DNA of 64,000 nt, from NCBI GenBank assembly GCA_027487555.1, contig JAIYDI010000015.1, positions 22,602 to 86,601 of the forward strand. Direction: 5' to 3'. The stretch is from Hyphomicrobiales bacterium (GTDB lineage: Bacteria > Pseudomonadota > Alphaproteobacteria > Rhizobiales > Devosiaceae). Both the position numbers and the translations under genes were made by a program. Below the pieces are notes generated by a model, which was given only the letters and a program-made list of their open reading frames with translations, made no database searches and had not been told where the DNA came from. Shown here one piece after another: positions 9,845 to 19,023 of the stretch (within the stretch, counting starts at the first letter, position 1; every line of letters starts with the position of its first letter).

Positions 9845-10939
9845 ATGAGTGCAGGCTTGGCAGATGTGATTGCAGCGGAAACCGTGCTGTCAGATGTGGA
9901 TGGCCTTGCGGGCCGCCTGGTGATCCGCGGGTACGCCCTTGTCGAACTCGCCGGCCACTGGCGCTTCGAAGCGGTTGCGCACCTGCTGCTCGAAGGTGCG
10001 TTCGACAATCTTCCCGAGGTAGATGCCTTCACCCTCCTGTTGGGCGCGGCGCGGCTGTCGGTGTTCAGGTCCCTCGATCCCTCGCTCGCCAGCCTGCCCC
10101 TCTACGACGCCGTGCGCGCCCAGTTGGCGCGCCTGCCGGACGGCGACGATCTTGATACGGCCGTGCTGCTGATGGCCGCCCCGGCCGTGGTGCTGCCTGC
10201 TATGCTGCGGTTGCAGGCCGGCAAGGCAGCAATTGCGCCCACGCCGTCCGACTCGCATGCGGCCGATATGCTGGCCATGCTTGGTGAGGGCGTCGCCGAC
10301 CCTGCCCGCGCGCTTGCCCTCGAAACCTACCTCGTCACCGTCATCGATCACGGCCTCAACGCCTCCACCTTCGCGGCGCGCGTTGTGTCGTCGACAGAGG
10401 CTGGGCTGATGTCGGCGGTGCTCGCGGCCATGGGCGCACTCAAGGGGCCCCTGCATGGGGGCGCACCGGGTCCGGTGCTCGATATGCTCGACGCCGTCGG
10501 CACGCCCGCGAACGCCGAACCCTGGATCGCCGCGGAACTTGCCGCCGGGCGACGCCTGATGGGTTTCGGGCACCGAATCTACCGCGTGCGCGACCCGCGC
10601 GCCGACGCGCTCAAGGCAGCGCTCGTGCGCCTCACCGCAAGTCTCGGTCACGACGGCGCTTCCGACAGGTCGCGGCTCGAGCTTGCGTCCGCGGTGGAAA
10701 CAGCAGCTCTGTCCGCGCTCGCAACGCACAAGCCTGACCGTCCCCTTGCAACCAATGTCGAGTTCTACACGGCCCTGCTGCTGGAAGCGGTCGGCTTCCC
10801 GCGGGACGCGTTCACCTCGGTGTTTGCGACGGGACGCGTGGCTGGATGGTTGGCGCATGCCCGCGAGCAGCGGCTGCGCGGCAAACTTATCCGGCCGAAA
10901 TCGCTCTATGTCGGCCCGGTTCCGGCCGAAGCGGCGTGA
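9845..10939 (+). CDS. Citrate synthase family protein (second of the divergent pair)
   Basis: A 364-residue citrate/2-methylcitrate synthase family protein without the N-terminal DNA-binding segment. Active-site residues are His169 (DHGLNASTF), His204 (GPLHGG) and His243 (GFGHRIYRVRDPRA). The third catalytic position, normally Asp in NVDF, is Glu306 here (NVEFYTALLL); Glu at this site also occurs in some other short bacterial family members. Length is short compared with about 430 for the TCA-cycle enzyme, so a specialised acyl-CoA or oxoacid substrate is likely. GGAG precedes the ATG. It converges on a monooxygenase gene 10 bp downstream. Confidence 0.85.
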   Translation: MSAGLADVIAAETVLSDVDGLAGRLVIRGYALVELAGHWRFEAVAHLLLEGAFDNLPEVDAFTLLLGAARLSVFRSLDPSLASLPLYDAVRAQLARLPDGDDLDTAVLLMAAPAVVLPAMLRLQAGKAAIAPTPSDSHAADMLAMLGEGVADPARALALETYLVTVIDHGLNASTFAARVVSSTEAGLMSAVLAAMGALKGPLHGGAPGPVLDMLDAVGTPANAEPWIAAELAAGRRLMGFGHRIYRVRDPRADALKAALVRLTASLGHDGASDRSRLELASAVETAALSALATHKPDRPLATNVEFYTALLLEAVGFPRDAFTSVFATGRVAGWLAHAREQRLRGKLIRPKSLYVGPVPAEAA

Positions 10940-10948
10940 TGGGCCGGC

Positions 10949-11269
10949 TCATTCCAGCGTAAGAGCGACAGGGACGCAGTCGATCAAGCGCAAGGCGACG
11001 ACCATTTCGGCCGTCGCCAACTTGTATGCAAGGAAGTGCGGCGACTGGATGTGCGCCTCATAGGCCTGCCTATCCCGATAGACTTCCAGCAGCCGGACGT
11101 GGGATGGACGATCAACGGTTTGCACTGCCTGCAACTGCAGCACGCCCGGCTCAACCGTGAGCGAGGCGGCGATTTCCCGTCTCAACTCCACCAGATAGGC
11201 CGCAAGCTGGTTCGGATCGACGTCGATCTCGGCGATCCGGACCAGCAGATGATCCGCTGCAATGCTCAC
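10949..11269 (-). CDS. Antibiotic biosynthesis monooxygenase (ABM) domain protein
   Basis: A 106-residue protein with the ferredoxin-like ABM fold: an N-terminal strand (HLLVRIAEIDV), the EPGVLQLQAV segment and the C-terminal SPHFLAYK segment typical of YgiN-like quinol monooxygenases. Such proteins act as homodimers on quinones or other small aromatic or reactive compounds without cofactor. It starts inside the stop codon of cysK (4-bp overlap), so the two are translated from one message. The substrate is unknown. Confidence 0.75.
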   Translation of the reverse strand: MSIAADHLLVRIAEIDVDPNQLAAYLVELRREIAASLTVEPGVLQLQAVQTVDRPSHVRLLEVYRDRQAYEAHIQSPHFLAYKLATAEMVVALRLIDCVPVALTLE

Positions 11270-12324
11270 GCCGCTGCCTTGGGCGGCAAGTGTTGGCCGG
11301 GCGTCGACAGCGAAATCGCCATCTCGTCATCATTCATGTCGGCATTGATATCGGCAAACAGCGGCGTCGAGAGGTAACGCTCGCCGGTATCGGGCAGCAT
11401 GCAGAGGATGTTCGACCCGGCCGGCGCCGTTTCCGCCACCTTCAATGCCGCGGCGAACGTACCACCAGCGGAAATGCCGACGAACACGCCTTCCTTCTGC
11501 GCCAGCGACAGCGATGCCTTCATCCCTTCAGGCCCCGACACGGTTACCACCTCGTCGTACAGCACTTCCGACGACGCCTCACCCGCAACGCGCGGAATGA
11601 AATCCGGGCTCCAACCCTGGTACGGGTGCGGCTTCCAACTCGGGTGGCTGGCCGTAGCGGCCCCATCGGCCCGGCGCTCCTGCGGCAGGCCGCTTGCCAG
11701 CATCGCTGCCGCATCCGGCTCGACCACGATCACCTTGGTCTCGGGCCGTTCTCTGCGCAGCACCCGGGCCACACCAGTCAGGGTCCCGCCGGTACCAAAT
11801 CCGGTGACAAAGTAATCGAGCCGTTCCCCGGCGAAATCAGCAACGATCTCGCGCGCAGTGGTCCGCGAGTGCATCTCGGGGTTTGCCTCATTCTCGAACT
11901 GCCGCGTCTGGAACCAGCCGTTCTTCAGCGCAAGATCCTCAGCCTTCTTTACCATGCCGTTTGCGCGCTCTGACGCCGGGGTCAACACCACTTTCGCGCC
12001 AAGGAAACGCATCAGCTTGCGGCGTTCTACTGAAAACGCCTCTGACATGGTGATGACCAGGGGGTAGCCCTTCACCGCGCATACCATAGCGAGACCAATG
12101 CCGGTGTTGCCGCTGGTCGCTTCGACCACAGTCTGACCAACCTTCAGCGCTCCAGACTTTTCCGCAGCTTCTATGACGCCGAGAGCGAGGCGATCCTTCA
12201 CCGAGCCGAGCGGATTGAAGGCTTCGACCTTGACGAAGAGATTTACATGCTGGGGGCCGAGCCGGTTGATCCGGACGATTGGCGTGTTCCCGATTGTCCC
12301 GAGAATGGAGTCGAACTTGGCCAT
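11266..12324 (-). CDS. cysK: Cysteine synthase A
   Basis: A 352-residue PLP enzyme (O-acetylserine sulfhydrylase) making cysteine from O-acetylserine and sulfide. The PLP lysine is in PLGSVKDRL, the substrate loop is TSGNTGIG, the phosphate-binding loop is GFGTGGTLTG, and GISAGGTF lies near the C-terminus. Compared with the usual 310-320 residues it has an extra C-terminal tail of about 35 residues (DINADMNDDEM onward) seen in many Rhizobiales. The ATG at 12324 has GAGGAG upstream. A second cysteine synthase gene lies at 49978. Confidence 0.93.
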   Translation of the reverse strand: MAKFDSILGTIGNTPIVRINRLGPQHVNLFVKVEAFNPLGSVKDRLALGVIEAAEKSGALKVGQTVVEATSGNTGIGLAMVCAVKGYPLVITMSEAFSVERRKLMRFLGAKVVLTPASERANGMVKKAEDLALKNGWFQTRQFENEANPEMHSRTTAREIVADFAGERLDYFVTGFGTGGTLTGVARVLRRERPETKVIVVEPDAAAMLASGLPQERRADGAATASHPSWKPHPYQGWSPDFIPRVAGEASSEVLYDEVVTVSGPEGMKASLSLAQKEGVFVGISAGGTFAAALKVAETAPAGSNILCMLPDTGERYLSTPLFADINADMNDDEMAISLSTPGQHLPPKAAA

Positions 12325-12352
12325 GGTGGTGGTCTCCTCGTTTGTCGGCAGC

Positions 12353-13363
12353 CTAGTCCGCGGCCTCGGCAGCTGCAATCGGGCCGGCGCTAGTATCTGG
12401 CAGGAACTCGGTTGCATCACCCCAGTCGAGCCGCTTGGCAATGGAATGGCGCGCTTTGTCACGGCTTGGCACCGACGAGTTGACCAGACCCGCTGCACCA
12501 CAGAGCGCAACTTGGACCCGCACCTTCGACTGCACCGGCCGCCTGAGCACGCGCGCCTTGGCAGGCGCACCTATATCCGGCCGAGCCGCAATGAGGTAGC
12601 TGACCTTCTCATCTTCATAGCCAAGAGCTGCCCCCTTGGCTGCACGATGCGCCTTGCGACGTTCGAGCCGTACCGAAAAATGGCACCAGTCCTCGGCAGG
12701 CAACGGACAGTCGAGAGCGTGCGGGCAAGGCGCAAGGATCGTGGCGCCCTCGGCAACCAGCAAACGCCTCCAGACCAACAGGCGGCGGTAGTCTGCCGGC
12801 CGACCCGGCTCGGCAATCAACAAAGCCCCTCGTGTCCTGCGCCACAATCGCGTCACGAGTTGGGCGGCGGCGGCATCTTCGAGTTCGGTCAGCGAGTAGC
12901 CACAGATTATCAGGTCTGCCGGTTCCACCGGCTCCCAGCCGCGCAACTCGCAGCGTACGTGCTCGACAGCCGTAGATGGTTCTGTAGCCGCCAGTCGCGA
13001 TGAAAGCTCGAGAAAGGCTGAATTGTGGTCGACCAGTCGCGCATGGCCGATTTTGAAGCGCTCTGCGGCTGCAAGAAACGCGGTGCCCGGCCCGCAACCG
13101 ACGTCAATCATGTTGCCTGGGGCATAGTCCGGCGCACGCGCCAACAACTCGTCCAGCGCCATCGCGATCGCCGCATAGGTGGCAGGCATGCGGGTAACGG
13201 CATAGGCAAGGGCATCAGCTTCGGTGCGCACGACGCCTTGGGACGTTCCGCGTCGCCGATAGTGGCCGGATATCGTGCCCGCTTTGTCCCGCAGTTCCAT
13301 AGCATCGAGGCCCTGCCCGACGCGTTCCAGCACTGCATGAAGCGCCGCTGGGAGACCACTCAT
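12353..13363 (-). CDS. Rsm22-family methyltransferase-like ribosome protein
   Basis: A 336-residue protein of the Rsm22 family, related to yeast mitochondrial Rsm22 and human METTL17, which act in small ribosomal subunit assembly. A SAM-type Rossmann motif is visible (MIDVGCGPGTAFLAA, about residues 85-100), as is the family cysteine set CPHALDCP followed by DWCHF (about 215-235), which in METTL17 helps bind an iron-sulfur cluster. The ATG at 13363 is preferred to a TTG at 13384; no strong ribosome site is visible. It ends 28 bp before cysK on the same strand. Confidence 0.85.
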   Translation of the reverse strand: MSGLPAALHAVLERVGQGLDAMELRDKAGTISGHYRRRGTSQGVVRTEADALAYAVTRMPATYAAIAMALDELLARAPDYAPGNMIDVGCGPGTAFLAAAERFKIGHARLVDHNSAFLELSSRLAATEPSTAVEHVRCELRGWEPVEPADLIICGYSLTELEDAAAAQLVTRLWRRTRGALLIAEPGRPADYRRLLVWRRLLVAEGATILAPCPHALDCPLPAEDWCHFSVRLERRKAHRAAKGAALGYEDEKVSYLIAARPDIGAPAKARVLRRPVQSKVRVQVALCGAAGLVNSSVPSRDKARHSIAKRLDWGDATEFLPDTSAGPIAAAEAAD

Positions 13364-13526
13364 AGCGATAGCCCGCAACAACAAGCCGACGCAGCAAACC
13401 TTGCTGCGCCGGCCAATTGACTTGGAGCTCTATGGAAAGGTGATGAAACACCACAACAATTGCACATCAGGTCGCAGGGTCCAAATTTGAAATGCACTAC
13501 CAGTAACGATGGCGTAACGCTTACAT

Positions 13527-13557
13527 AACGAAACAGGGAGGACCTTGTCCCCCCTGT
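13527..13557 (-). terminator. Probable terminator of clpX
   Basis: ACAGGGAGGAC (13533-13543) and GTCCCCCCTGT (13547-13557) pair with one mismatch around a 3-nt loop. On the minus strand TTTCGTT follows, about 30 bp after the clpX stop. Confidence 0.55.
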
Positions 13558-13585
13558 CAAACCTTTCTGCCGATTTCCGCCCGCG

Positions 13586-14866
13586 TCAGGCGCTCGACGG
13601 CAAGGCTTCTTCCTTCTTGCGATCGGAATAGATGTAAAGCGGCCGGGTATCCTTGCCGTTCACAACCTCGTCGCTGATCACCACCTCTTCGACGCCCTCG
13701 AGCGACGGCAGGTCGTACATCGTGTCGAGCAGGATACCTTCCATGATCGACCGGAGACCACGGGCACCGGTCTTGCGCTCAATGGCGTGCTTGGCGATCG
13801 CTTTCAGTGCATCCTCGTGGAAGGTCAACTCGACCTCTTCCATGTTGAACAGCCGCTGATATTGGCGCACCAGCGCATTCTTGGGTTCTGTCAGGATCTG
13901 GATTAGCGCCGGCTCGTCGAGGTCTTCCAAAGTCGCCAGCACGGGCAGACGGCCGATAAATTCGGGGATGAGCCCGAACTTCACCAAGTCTTCCGGCTGC
14001 ACGTCGCGCAGCAGGTCGCCAACGCGGCGGTCGCGCGGATCCTTCACCACGGCCGAGAAGCCGATGCCAGAGCCTTCGCCACGCGCTGCGATGATCTTCT
14101 CGAGGCCCGCAAAAGCGCCACCGCAGATGAACAGGATGTTCGTCGTATCCACCTGCAGGAATTCCTGCTGCGGATGCTTGCGACCACCCTGCGGCGGCAC
14201 CGAAGCAACGGTGCCTTCCATGATCTTCAGAAGCGCCTGCTGCACGCCTTCGCCCGATACGTCGCGGGTGATCGACGGATTGTCGGACTTGCGGCTGATC
14301 TTGTCGACTTCGTCGATATAGACAATGCCGCGCTGTGCCTTCTCGACATTGTAGTCGGCTGCCTGCAGCAGCTTGAGAATGATGTTCTCTACGTCCTCAC
14401 CGACATAGCCGGCTTCGGTCAGCGTTGTCGCGTCCGCCATGGTGAACGGTACGTCGAGGATACGGGCCAGCGTCTGCGCCAGCAGCGTCTTGCCGGTACC
14501 CGTCGGGCCGATCAGCAGGATGTTGGACTTGGACAGCTCGATGTCCTGATTCTTGGTCGCATGATGCAGGCGCTTGTAGTGGTTGTGCACCGCAACGCTC
14601 AGCACGCGTTTGGCGCGCTTCTGCCCGATGACATAGTCGTCGAGAACCTTGCAGATCTCGGCTGGCGTCGGCACGCCGTCCGACGACTTCACCATCGAGG
14701 TTTTGTTTTCCTCGCGGATGATGTCCATGCACAGCTCGACGCACTCGTCGCAGATGAACACCGTCGGCCCGGCGATGAGCTTGCGCACCTCGTGCTGCGA
14801 TTTCCCGCAGAACGAGCAGTACAGCGTGTTCTTGGAGGATTCGCCGCTGGTCGTGTCTTTGGACAT
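13586..14866 (-). CDS. clpX: ATP-dependent Clp protease ATP-binding subunit ClpX
   Basis: A 426-residue AAA+ unfoldase that delivers substrates to ClpP. The N-terminal zinc-binding domain has CSFC (about 18-21) and CDEC (about 39-42). Walker A is GPTGTGKT (about 120-127), Walker B is [10 protein letters not shown], the sensor region is FIGRLPV, and the C-terminal ATPase lid follows. In Caulobacter ClpXP degrades CtrA in a step controlled by DivK and PleD, whose genes also lie in this window. It is downstream of clpP on the same strand with 170 bp between them, including a hairpin. Confidence 0.97.
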   Translation of the reverse strand: MSKDTTSGESSKNTLYCSFCGKSQHEVRKLIAGPTVFICDECVELCMDIIREENKTSMVKSSDGVPTPAEICKVLDDYVIGQKRAKRVLSVAVHNHYKRLHHATKNQDIELSKSNILLIGPTGTGKTLLAQTLARILDVPFTMADATTLTEAGYVGEDVENIILKLLQAADYNVEKAQRGIVYIDEVDKISRKSDNPSITRDVSGEGVQQALLKIMEGTVASVPPQGGRKHPQQEFLQVDTTNILFICGGAFAGLEKIIAARGEGSGIGFSAVVKDPRDRRVGDLLRDVQPEDLVKFGLIPEFIGRLPVLATLEDLDEPALIQILTEPKNALVRQYQRLFNMEEVELTFHEDALKAIAKHAIERKTGARGLRSIMEGILLDTMYDLPSLEGVEEVVISDEVVNGKDTRPLYIYSDRKKEEALPSSA

Positions 14867-14930
14867 CTCGTCACTCCCGGGAGAGAGCCTCCCAAACCCG
14901 CGCTATTGGAAGGCTAGCGTAGGGAACCTA

Positions 14931-14970
14931 AACAAAATGTAAGCCGGGCCAACCTTATCGGCCAGCCCGG
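14931..14970 (-). terminator. Hairpin between clpP and clpX
   Basis: Arms CCGGGC (14944-14949) and GCCCGG (14965-14970) form a hairpin that on the minus strand is followed by CTTACATTTTGTTT. It may terminate or attenuate the clpP transcript so that clpX is set separately. Confidence 0.5.
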
Positions 14971-15036
14971 ACCCACACAATCACACAACTGTCACAAGGT
15001 GGCACGCGTTGCGATTCACCTTAATGGCCGAAAATC

Positions 15037-15663
15037 TCACGCAGACTCCGGCACGGCGCGCTTTTCGAAGATGGAGTCGATGAGGCCGAATTCCTTTGCC
15101 TCCTCGGGGCTGAGGAAACGATCACGCTCCAGGGCATTGTGGATCGAGTCGTAGGTCTGCCCAGTGTGCTTGACGTAGATCTCGTTGAGGCGGCGCTTCA
15201 GCTTCTCGGTAAATTGGGCATGGATCATGATGTCTGTCGCCTGCCCCTGGTAGCCGCCTGAAGGCTGGTGCACCATGATTGAAGAATTGGGCAGAGAACC
15301 GCGCATGCCCGCCTCACCGGCTGTCAGCAACAGCGAGCCCATCGAGGCTGCCTGCCCAGTCACCAACGTCGCCACCGGCGGACGAATGAACTGCATCGTA
15401 TCATAGATCGACAGCCCTGACGTCACCACCCCACCCGGGGAGTTGATGTACATGCTGATTTCCTTCTTCGGGTTTTCCGATTCAAGGAACAGCAGCTGTG
15501 CGACTATCAGCGAGGCCATACCATCTTCGACCGGACCAGTAACGAAGATGATGCGCTCCTTCAACAGGCGCGAATAGATGTCAAAGGCACGTTCGCCGCG
15601 GTTGGTCTGCTCGACAACCGTGGGAACGAGATAATTGTAGAAGGTATCGACCGGATCTCTCAT
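15037..15663 (-). CDS. clpP: ATP-dependent Clp protease proteolytic subunit ClpP
   Basis: A 208-residue serine protease that forms the tetradecameric chamber used by ClpX and ClpA. The catalytic triad is visible: Ser107 (GQAASMGS), His132 (MVHQP) and Asp181 (ERDRFL). The N-terminal axial-loop segment ([21 protein letters not shown]) is intact. The length is normal. It lies upstream of clpX on the minus strand, the usual order. Confidence 0.97.
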   Translation of the reverse strand: MRDPVDTFYNYLVPTVVEQTNRGERAFDIYSRLLKERIIFVTGPVEDGMASLIVAQLLFLESENPKKEISMYINSPGGVVTSGLSIYDTMQFIRPPVATLVTGQAASMGSLLLTAGEAGMRGSLPNSSIMVHQPSGGYQGQATDIMIHAQFTEKLKRRLNEIYVKHTGQTYDSIHNALERDRFLSPEEAKEFGLIDSIFEKRAVPESA

Positions 15664-15865
15664 TGGAGATGTGCCCCTTGCGAAGTTATCGAATCAGCCT
15701 CTTGCCAACGGCCGATTTGGCGTGCGCGGCGTTAAAAACGCGGTAAAGCGACACATAGGCGGGACTGTGGCACGCGGCAATACGCTAAGAATGTCGCAAT
15801 CCTAAGCATTGTTTGAAAGCTGACCGGATGGCGAGGCGCGCACCTGCAAAAGGCGACCCGCCCGG

Positions 15866-16099
15866 CTAATCCGCCGCGAACACCACGGTGACGCCCTTCT
15901 TGCGGAAATAGCTCTGCATCAGCTTCCGCCCGGAGCGGTTGTTCTGCGCCAGTTTACCCGGCTCGAATACGGCTTCCTTCAGCCCGTCGCGCTTCAGCGC
16001 ATCCTTGAGGGCTGCGATACGCTCGTCGAGGTCCTTGTTGTCAGTCTTGAGCGAGTCGTAGATCGCCTCGATCGCCTCGGCGCTGGTGAGATCGGCCAT
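15866..16099 (-). CDS. Small conserved-looking hypothetical protein
   Basis: A 77-residue, largely helical protein (about residues 5-45, charged: SLKTDNKDLDERIAALKDALKRDG) followed by a basic segment and a strand-like tail (KKGVTVVFA). AAGGAGG lies 7 bp before the ATG at 16099, an excellent ribosome site that supports real expression. No family is recognised and no membrane segment or signal is seen. It lies about 200 bp upstream of clpP on the same strand, so it could be a separate transcript. Function is unknown. Confidence 0.6.
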   Translation of the reverse strand: MADLTSAEAIEAIYDSLKTDNKDLDERIAALKDALKRDGLKEAVFEPGKLAQNNRSGRKLMQSYFRKKGVTVVFAAD

Positions 16100-16253
16100 C
16101 TGGGCCTCCTTGCTGTCGAACTGACATCGACCTAGCGATCCGCCACGAAGATGCAAGCGTCTTGCTGCGCTGCACGCTGCTATCCTCCCCGCTGGCCCTT
16201 CCCGTAGCCGCGGCGGAGTGCTTAGTTCGCGTTAGTCATAAGGGTATTCCGAC

Positions 16254-17495
16254 GTGTCCGACGAACTCGCTTTCTCCATTTCCGGCCAGATTGCCACAGC
16301 CCGCCCCCGCAACGAGGCGTTCTTTCGCGATCCCTACGCCTTCTATTCGGCGCTTCACGAAGGCCCACGCGTCTTCCACTGGGAAGACTACGGCCACTGG
16401 TGCTTTTCAGGCTTCGACGACGTGAACGGCCTTTTGCGCGACAAGCGCTTCGGCCGGCAGATCCTCCACATCATGGATCGCGAAAGTCTCGGCCTGCCGC
16501 CACCCAAGGCCCACACCGCTGCATTTGACCGCACCGAGAAATACACCCTCCTCAACCTCGAGCCGCCGGCGCATACGCGGCTGCGCAAGCTGGTCAATCG
16601 TGCCTTTGTGTCGCGCAATGTCGAGCTCTTGCGCCCCCGAATCGAGCAATTCGCCAACGAGCTGATCGACGGGTTTGCCGCTGACGGCGGCACTGAGCTG
16701 CTGCGCAGCTTCGCCGTGCCGATCCCCGCGGTCGTCATTGCCGAAATGCTCGGCATGCCCGCCTCCGATGCCATGCTGCTGGTAGAGTGGTCGAACCGGA
16801 TGGTCGCCATGTACATGCATGGCGTCACGTACGAAACCGAACTCGATGCCAACCGCGCCAGCGAAGAGTTCATCGCCTATGTCGAGGACATGATCGCCGA
16901 ACGGCGCCGCGCGCCACGCGAGGACCTTCTCACGCATATGCTGACCTCAGAGGTCGAGGGCGAAAAACTCACCGACGACGAGGTGATCTCGACCACCATC
17001 CTGCTGCTCAATGCCGGCCACGAGGCAACCGTCCACACCACGGGCAATGGCGTGAAGGCCATACTCGAAAGCGGTCTCGATTACGCGGCGCTATTCGCAA
17101 CCGAGGAGCAGACGGCAGCGACCGTGGAAGAGTGCATGCGCTTCGATGCGCCGCTGCACATGTTCACCCGCTTCGCGCTGCAGGACGTCACCATGCCCGA
17201 TGGCAAATCGTTCAAGCAGGGCGACGTCATTGGCCTGATGCTCGGGGCGGCCAACCGCGATCCTGCCAAGGTCACCAATGCCGGCACATTCGATCCGTAC
17301 CGCACCGACGGCCAGAACGTCAGCTTCGGCGCCGGCATCCATTTCTGCATCGGCGCGCCGCTCGCCCGCCTCGAAATGCAGGTCGCGATGCGCACGCTGT
17401 TCCAGCGCCTGCCCAAGCTGCGTCTGGCCAAAACGCCCGCGTACAAGAACATCTACCACTTCCACGGACTCGAGCGGCTCGCCGTCGAGTGGTGA
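16254..17495 (+). CDS. Cytochrome P450
   Basis: A 413-residue soluble bacterial P450 monooxygenase. The heme ligand is Cys365 in FGAGIHFCIG, the K-helix ExxR is Glu293-Arg296, and the I-helix reads AGHEAT (254-259). In that helix the usual acid-Thr pair is changed: Ala258 takes the Thr place and Thr259 follows. This AGHEAT form is also found in other soluble bacterial P450s. A GTG start at 16254 is used, with AAGGG about 10 bp upstream. No ferredoxin or reductase gene is near, so redox partners must come from elsewhere. The substrate cannot be predicted. Confidence 0.93.
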   Translation: MSDELAFSISGQIATARPRNEAFFRDPYAFYSALHEGPRVFHWEDYGHWCFSGFDDVNGLLRDKRFGRQILHIMDRESLGLPPPKAHTAAFDRTEKYTLLNLEPPAHTRLRKLVNRAFVSRNVELLRPRIEQFANELIDGFAADGGTELLRSFAVPIPAVVIAEMLGMPASDAMLLVEWSNRMVAMYMHGVTYETELDANRASEEFIAYVEDMIAERRRAPREDLLTHMLTSEVEGEKLTDDEVISTTILLLNAGHEATVHTTGNGVKAILESGLDYAALFATEEQTAATVEECMRFDAPLHMFTRFALQDVTMPDGKSFKQGDVIGLMLGAANRDPAKVTNAGTFDPYRTDGQNVSFGAGIHFCIGAPLARLEMQVAMRTLFQRLPKLRLAKTPAYKNIYHFHGLERLAVEW

Positions 17496-17531
17496 GTCGT
17501 AGAACTGGCCGCCCTCGCTGCAGAGCGGCCG

Positions 17532-18788
17532 CTAAACCGCACCAAACCGCGTCGGCGCAAACGGCTTTGCGTCGACGAAGGTCGGCTCGCCCGTCATCAT
17601 TTCGGCGAGCAACCGCCCCGTGGCCGGCCCGAGCGTCATGCCATGATGCGCATGGCCGAAGGCGAACCACAGCGATTTGTGCCGCGGCGCCTGCCCGATG
17701 ATTGGCTTCATGTCGACGGTGCAGGGCCGCGCGCCACGCCAGGGCTCAGCCTCGACACGCGCCCCGAGGTTCGGGAACATTTCGCGCGCCGACACTTCCG
17801 CGCGCTCCAGTTGGATGGGCGTCGAGTCGGCGTCGCGCGGCGCAAACTCCGCGCCCGTTGTCAGCCGAATGCCCCGATCCATCGGACAGAGCATGTAGCC
17901 GCGGTCCGTGTCATGCACCCATGACGTCAGGGCCTGCGATTGCGGCTGCACGTAGTGCATATGGTAGCCGCGCTTCACGCCCAGCACATATCGGTAACCG
18001 AGACGTGACGTAAGATCACCAGCCCACGGGCCGAGCGCGACAACAACTTCCGCAGCCTCGACCTTGCCCTCGGCCGTGTCGACGACCCAGCCCCGCCCCT
18101 TCTGCTCGAGCGTCTGGGCGTCGCCATGGATGAACTTGCCGCCGAGCCGTTCGAGCAGCGCACTATAGGCCACCACCAGCGCACCTGGGTCCGTGATGCT
18201 CCAGGGCCCGGTCCAATGCAGCACACCCGCAAATTTCTCGCTGAGTCCAGGCTCGCGCCGATGCAATTCGGCGCCTGTCAGTTGCTCATGCGCAACGCCC
18301 CATTCCGCCCGCACCTGCTCGGCTTCGCGGAACGCCTCATCGCGGCTCTGTGCCGTCCTGAACAGGCGATACCAGCCATTCTTGCCGATCAGGCTTTGGG
18401 CCCCTGCGGCTTCAATAAGTTTCGCATGCTCGTCCACCGCATGGAGAATGAAGGGAGCGTAGCCTTCGACAATCGGGCGATACCGCTCCGGCGCCGAATT
18501 CCACCAGTACCGGTAGAGAAAGCCCGCTATCCCCGGCAGCGCAGTCGGGTGGTAGTGCATGTCCGTGCGGTCGTTGCGCGCATAGCGCAGCAGCTTCCCG
18601 AAATCGCGCGGAAACGTGTAGGGCAGAACGCCCTCGATCTGGATCAGGCCGGCATTACCGTAGCTTGTCTCCTCGCCGGGGCCGCGCCGATCGACCAGCA
18701 CGACAGACTTGCCGCGTTGCGCCAGGTGCACGGCCACGCTTGTGCCGACAATCCCGGCCCCCAGCACAATAACATCCGCCTGCATCAT
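17532..18788 (-). CDS. FAD-dependent D-amino acid dehydrogenase-like protein
   Basis: A 418-residue DAO-family flavoprotein resembling the DadA small subunit, which oxidises D-amino acids to 2-oxoacids and passes electrons to the respiratory chain. The N-terminal FAD motif is VIVLGAGIVGTSVAVHL, followed by SYGNAGL, and the C-terminal flavin-binding segment is FGHAHHGMTLGPATG. Start codons at 18788 and 18785 are both possible. A perfect 10-bp-arm inverted repeat lies 13 bp upstream. It converges with the P450 gene; a GC hairpin sits in the 36 bp between them. The exact substrate is not established. Confidence 0.85.
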   Translation of the reverse strand: MMQADVIVLGAGIVGTSVAVHLAQRGKSVVLVDRRGPGEETSYGNAGLIQIEGVLPYTFPRDFGKLLRYARNDRTDMHYHPTALPGIAGFLYRYWWNSAPERYRPIVEGYAPFILHAVDEHAKLIEAAGAQSLIGKNGWYRLFRTAQSRDEAFREAEQVRAEWGVAHEQLTGAELHRREPGLSEKFAGVLHWTGPWSITDPGALVVAYSALLERLGGKFIHGDAQTLEQKGRGWVVDTAEGKVEAAEVVVALGPWAGDLTSRLGYRYVLGVKRGYHMHYVQPQSQALTSWVHDTDRGYMLCPMDRGIRLTTGAEFAPRDADSTPIQLERAEVSAREMFPNLGARVEAEPWRGARPCTVDMKPIIGQAPRHKSLWFAFGHAHHGMTLGPATGRLLAEMMTGEPTFVDAKPFAPTRFGAV

Positions 18789-18800
18789 CGATTCCCGTCG

Positions 18801-18827
18801 TCACCTGCTGATCTCACCAGCAGGTGA
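18801..18827. promoter_or_regulatory. Perfect inverted repeat before the dadA-like gene
   Basis: TCACCTGCTG (18801-18810) and CAGCAGGTGA (18818-18827) are perfect 10-bp arms around a 7-bp centre, 13 bp from the start codon of the oxidoreductase. In DNA it could be an operator; in mRNA it would form a hairpin just upstream of the ribosome site. No T-run follows, so a terminator is unlikely. Confidence 0.55.
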
Positions 18828-19023
18828 CACATTGGCGGCGGCCCTCGCAATCGGCATGAGGACGCATGCAGCCATGCACTTCAGAGCACGCAGACTCGCG
18901 CAAATGCCCGACTTGTCTATAGAAGAGCATGAAGCCAATGCCGCCGCCGGCCGTTTCCGTCCCGTGGCGACTGGACCTTGCTGATGGCCGTCACCACATC
19001 TGGCCGATAGAATGGGACTGACC

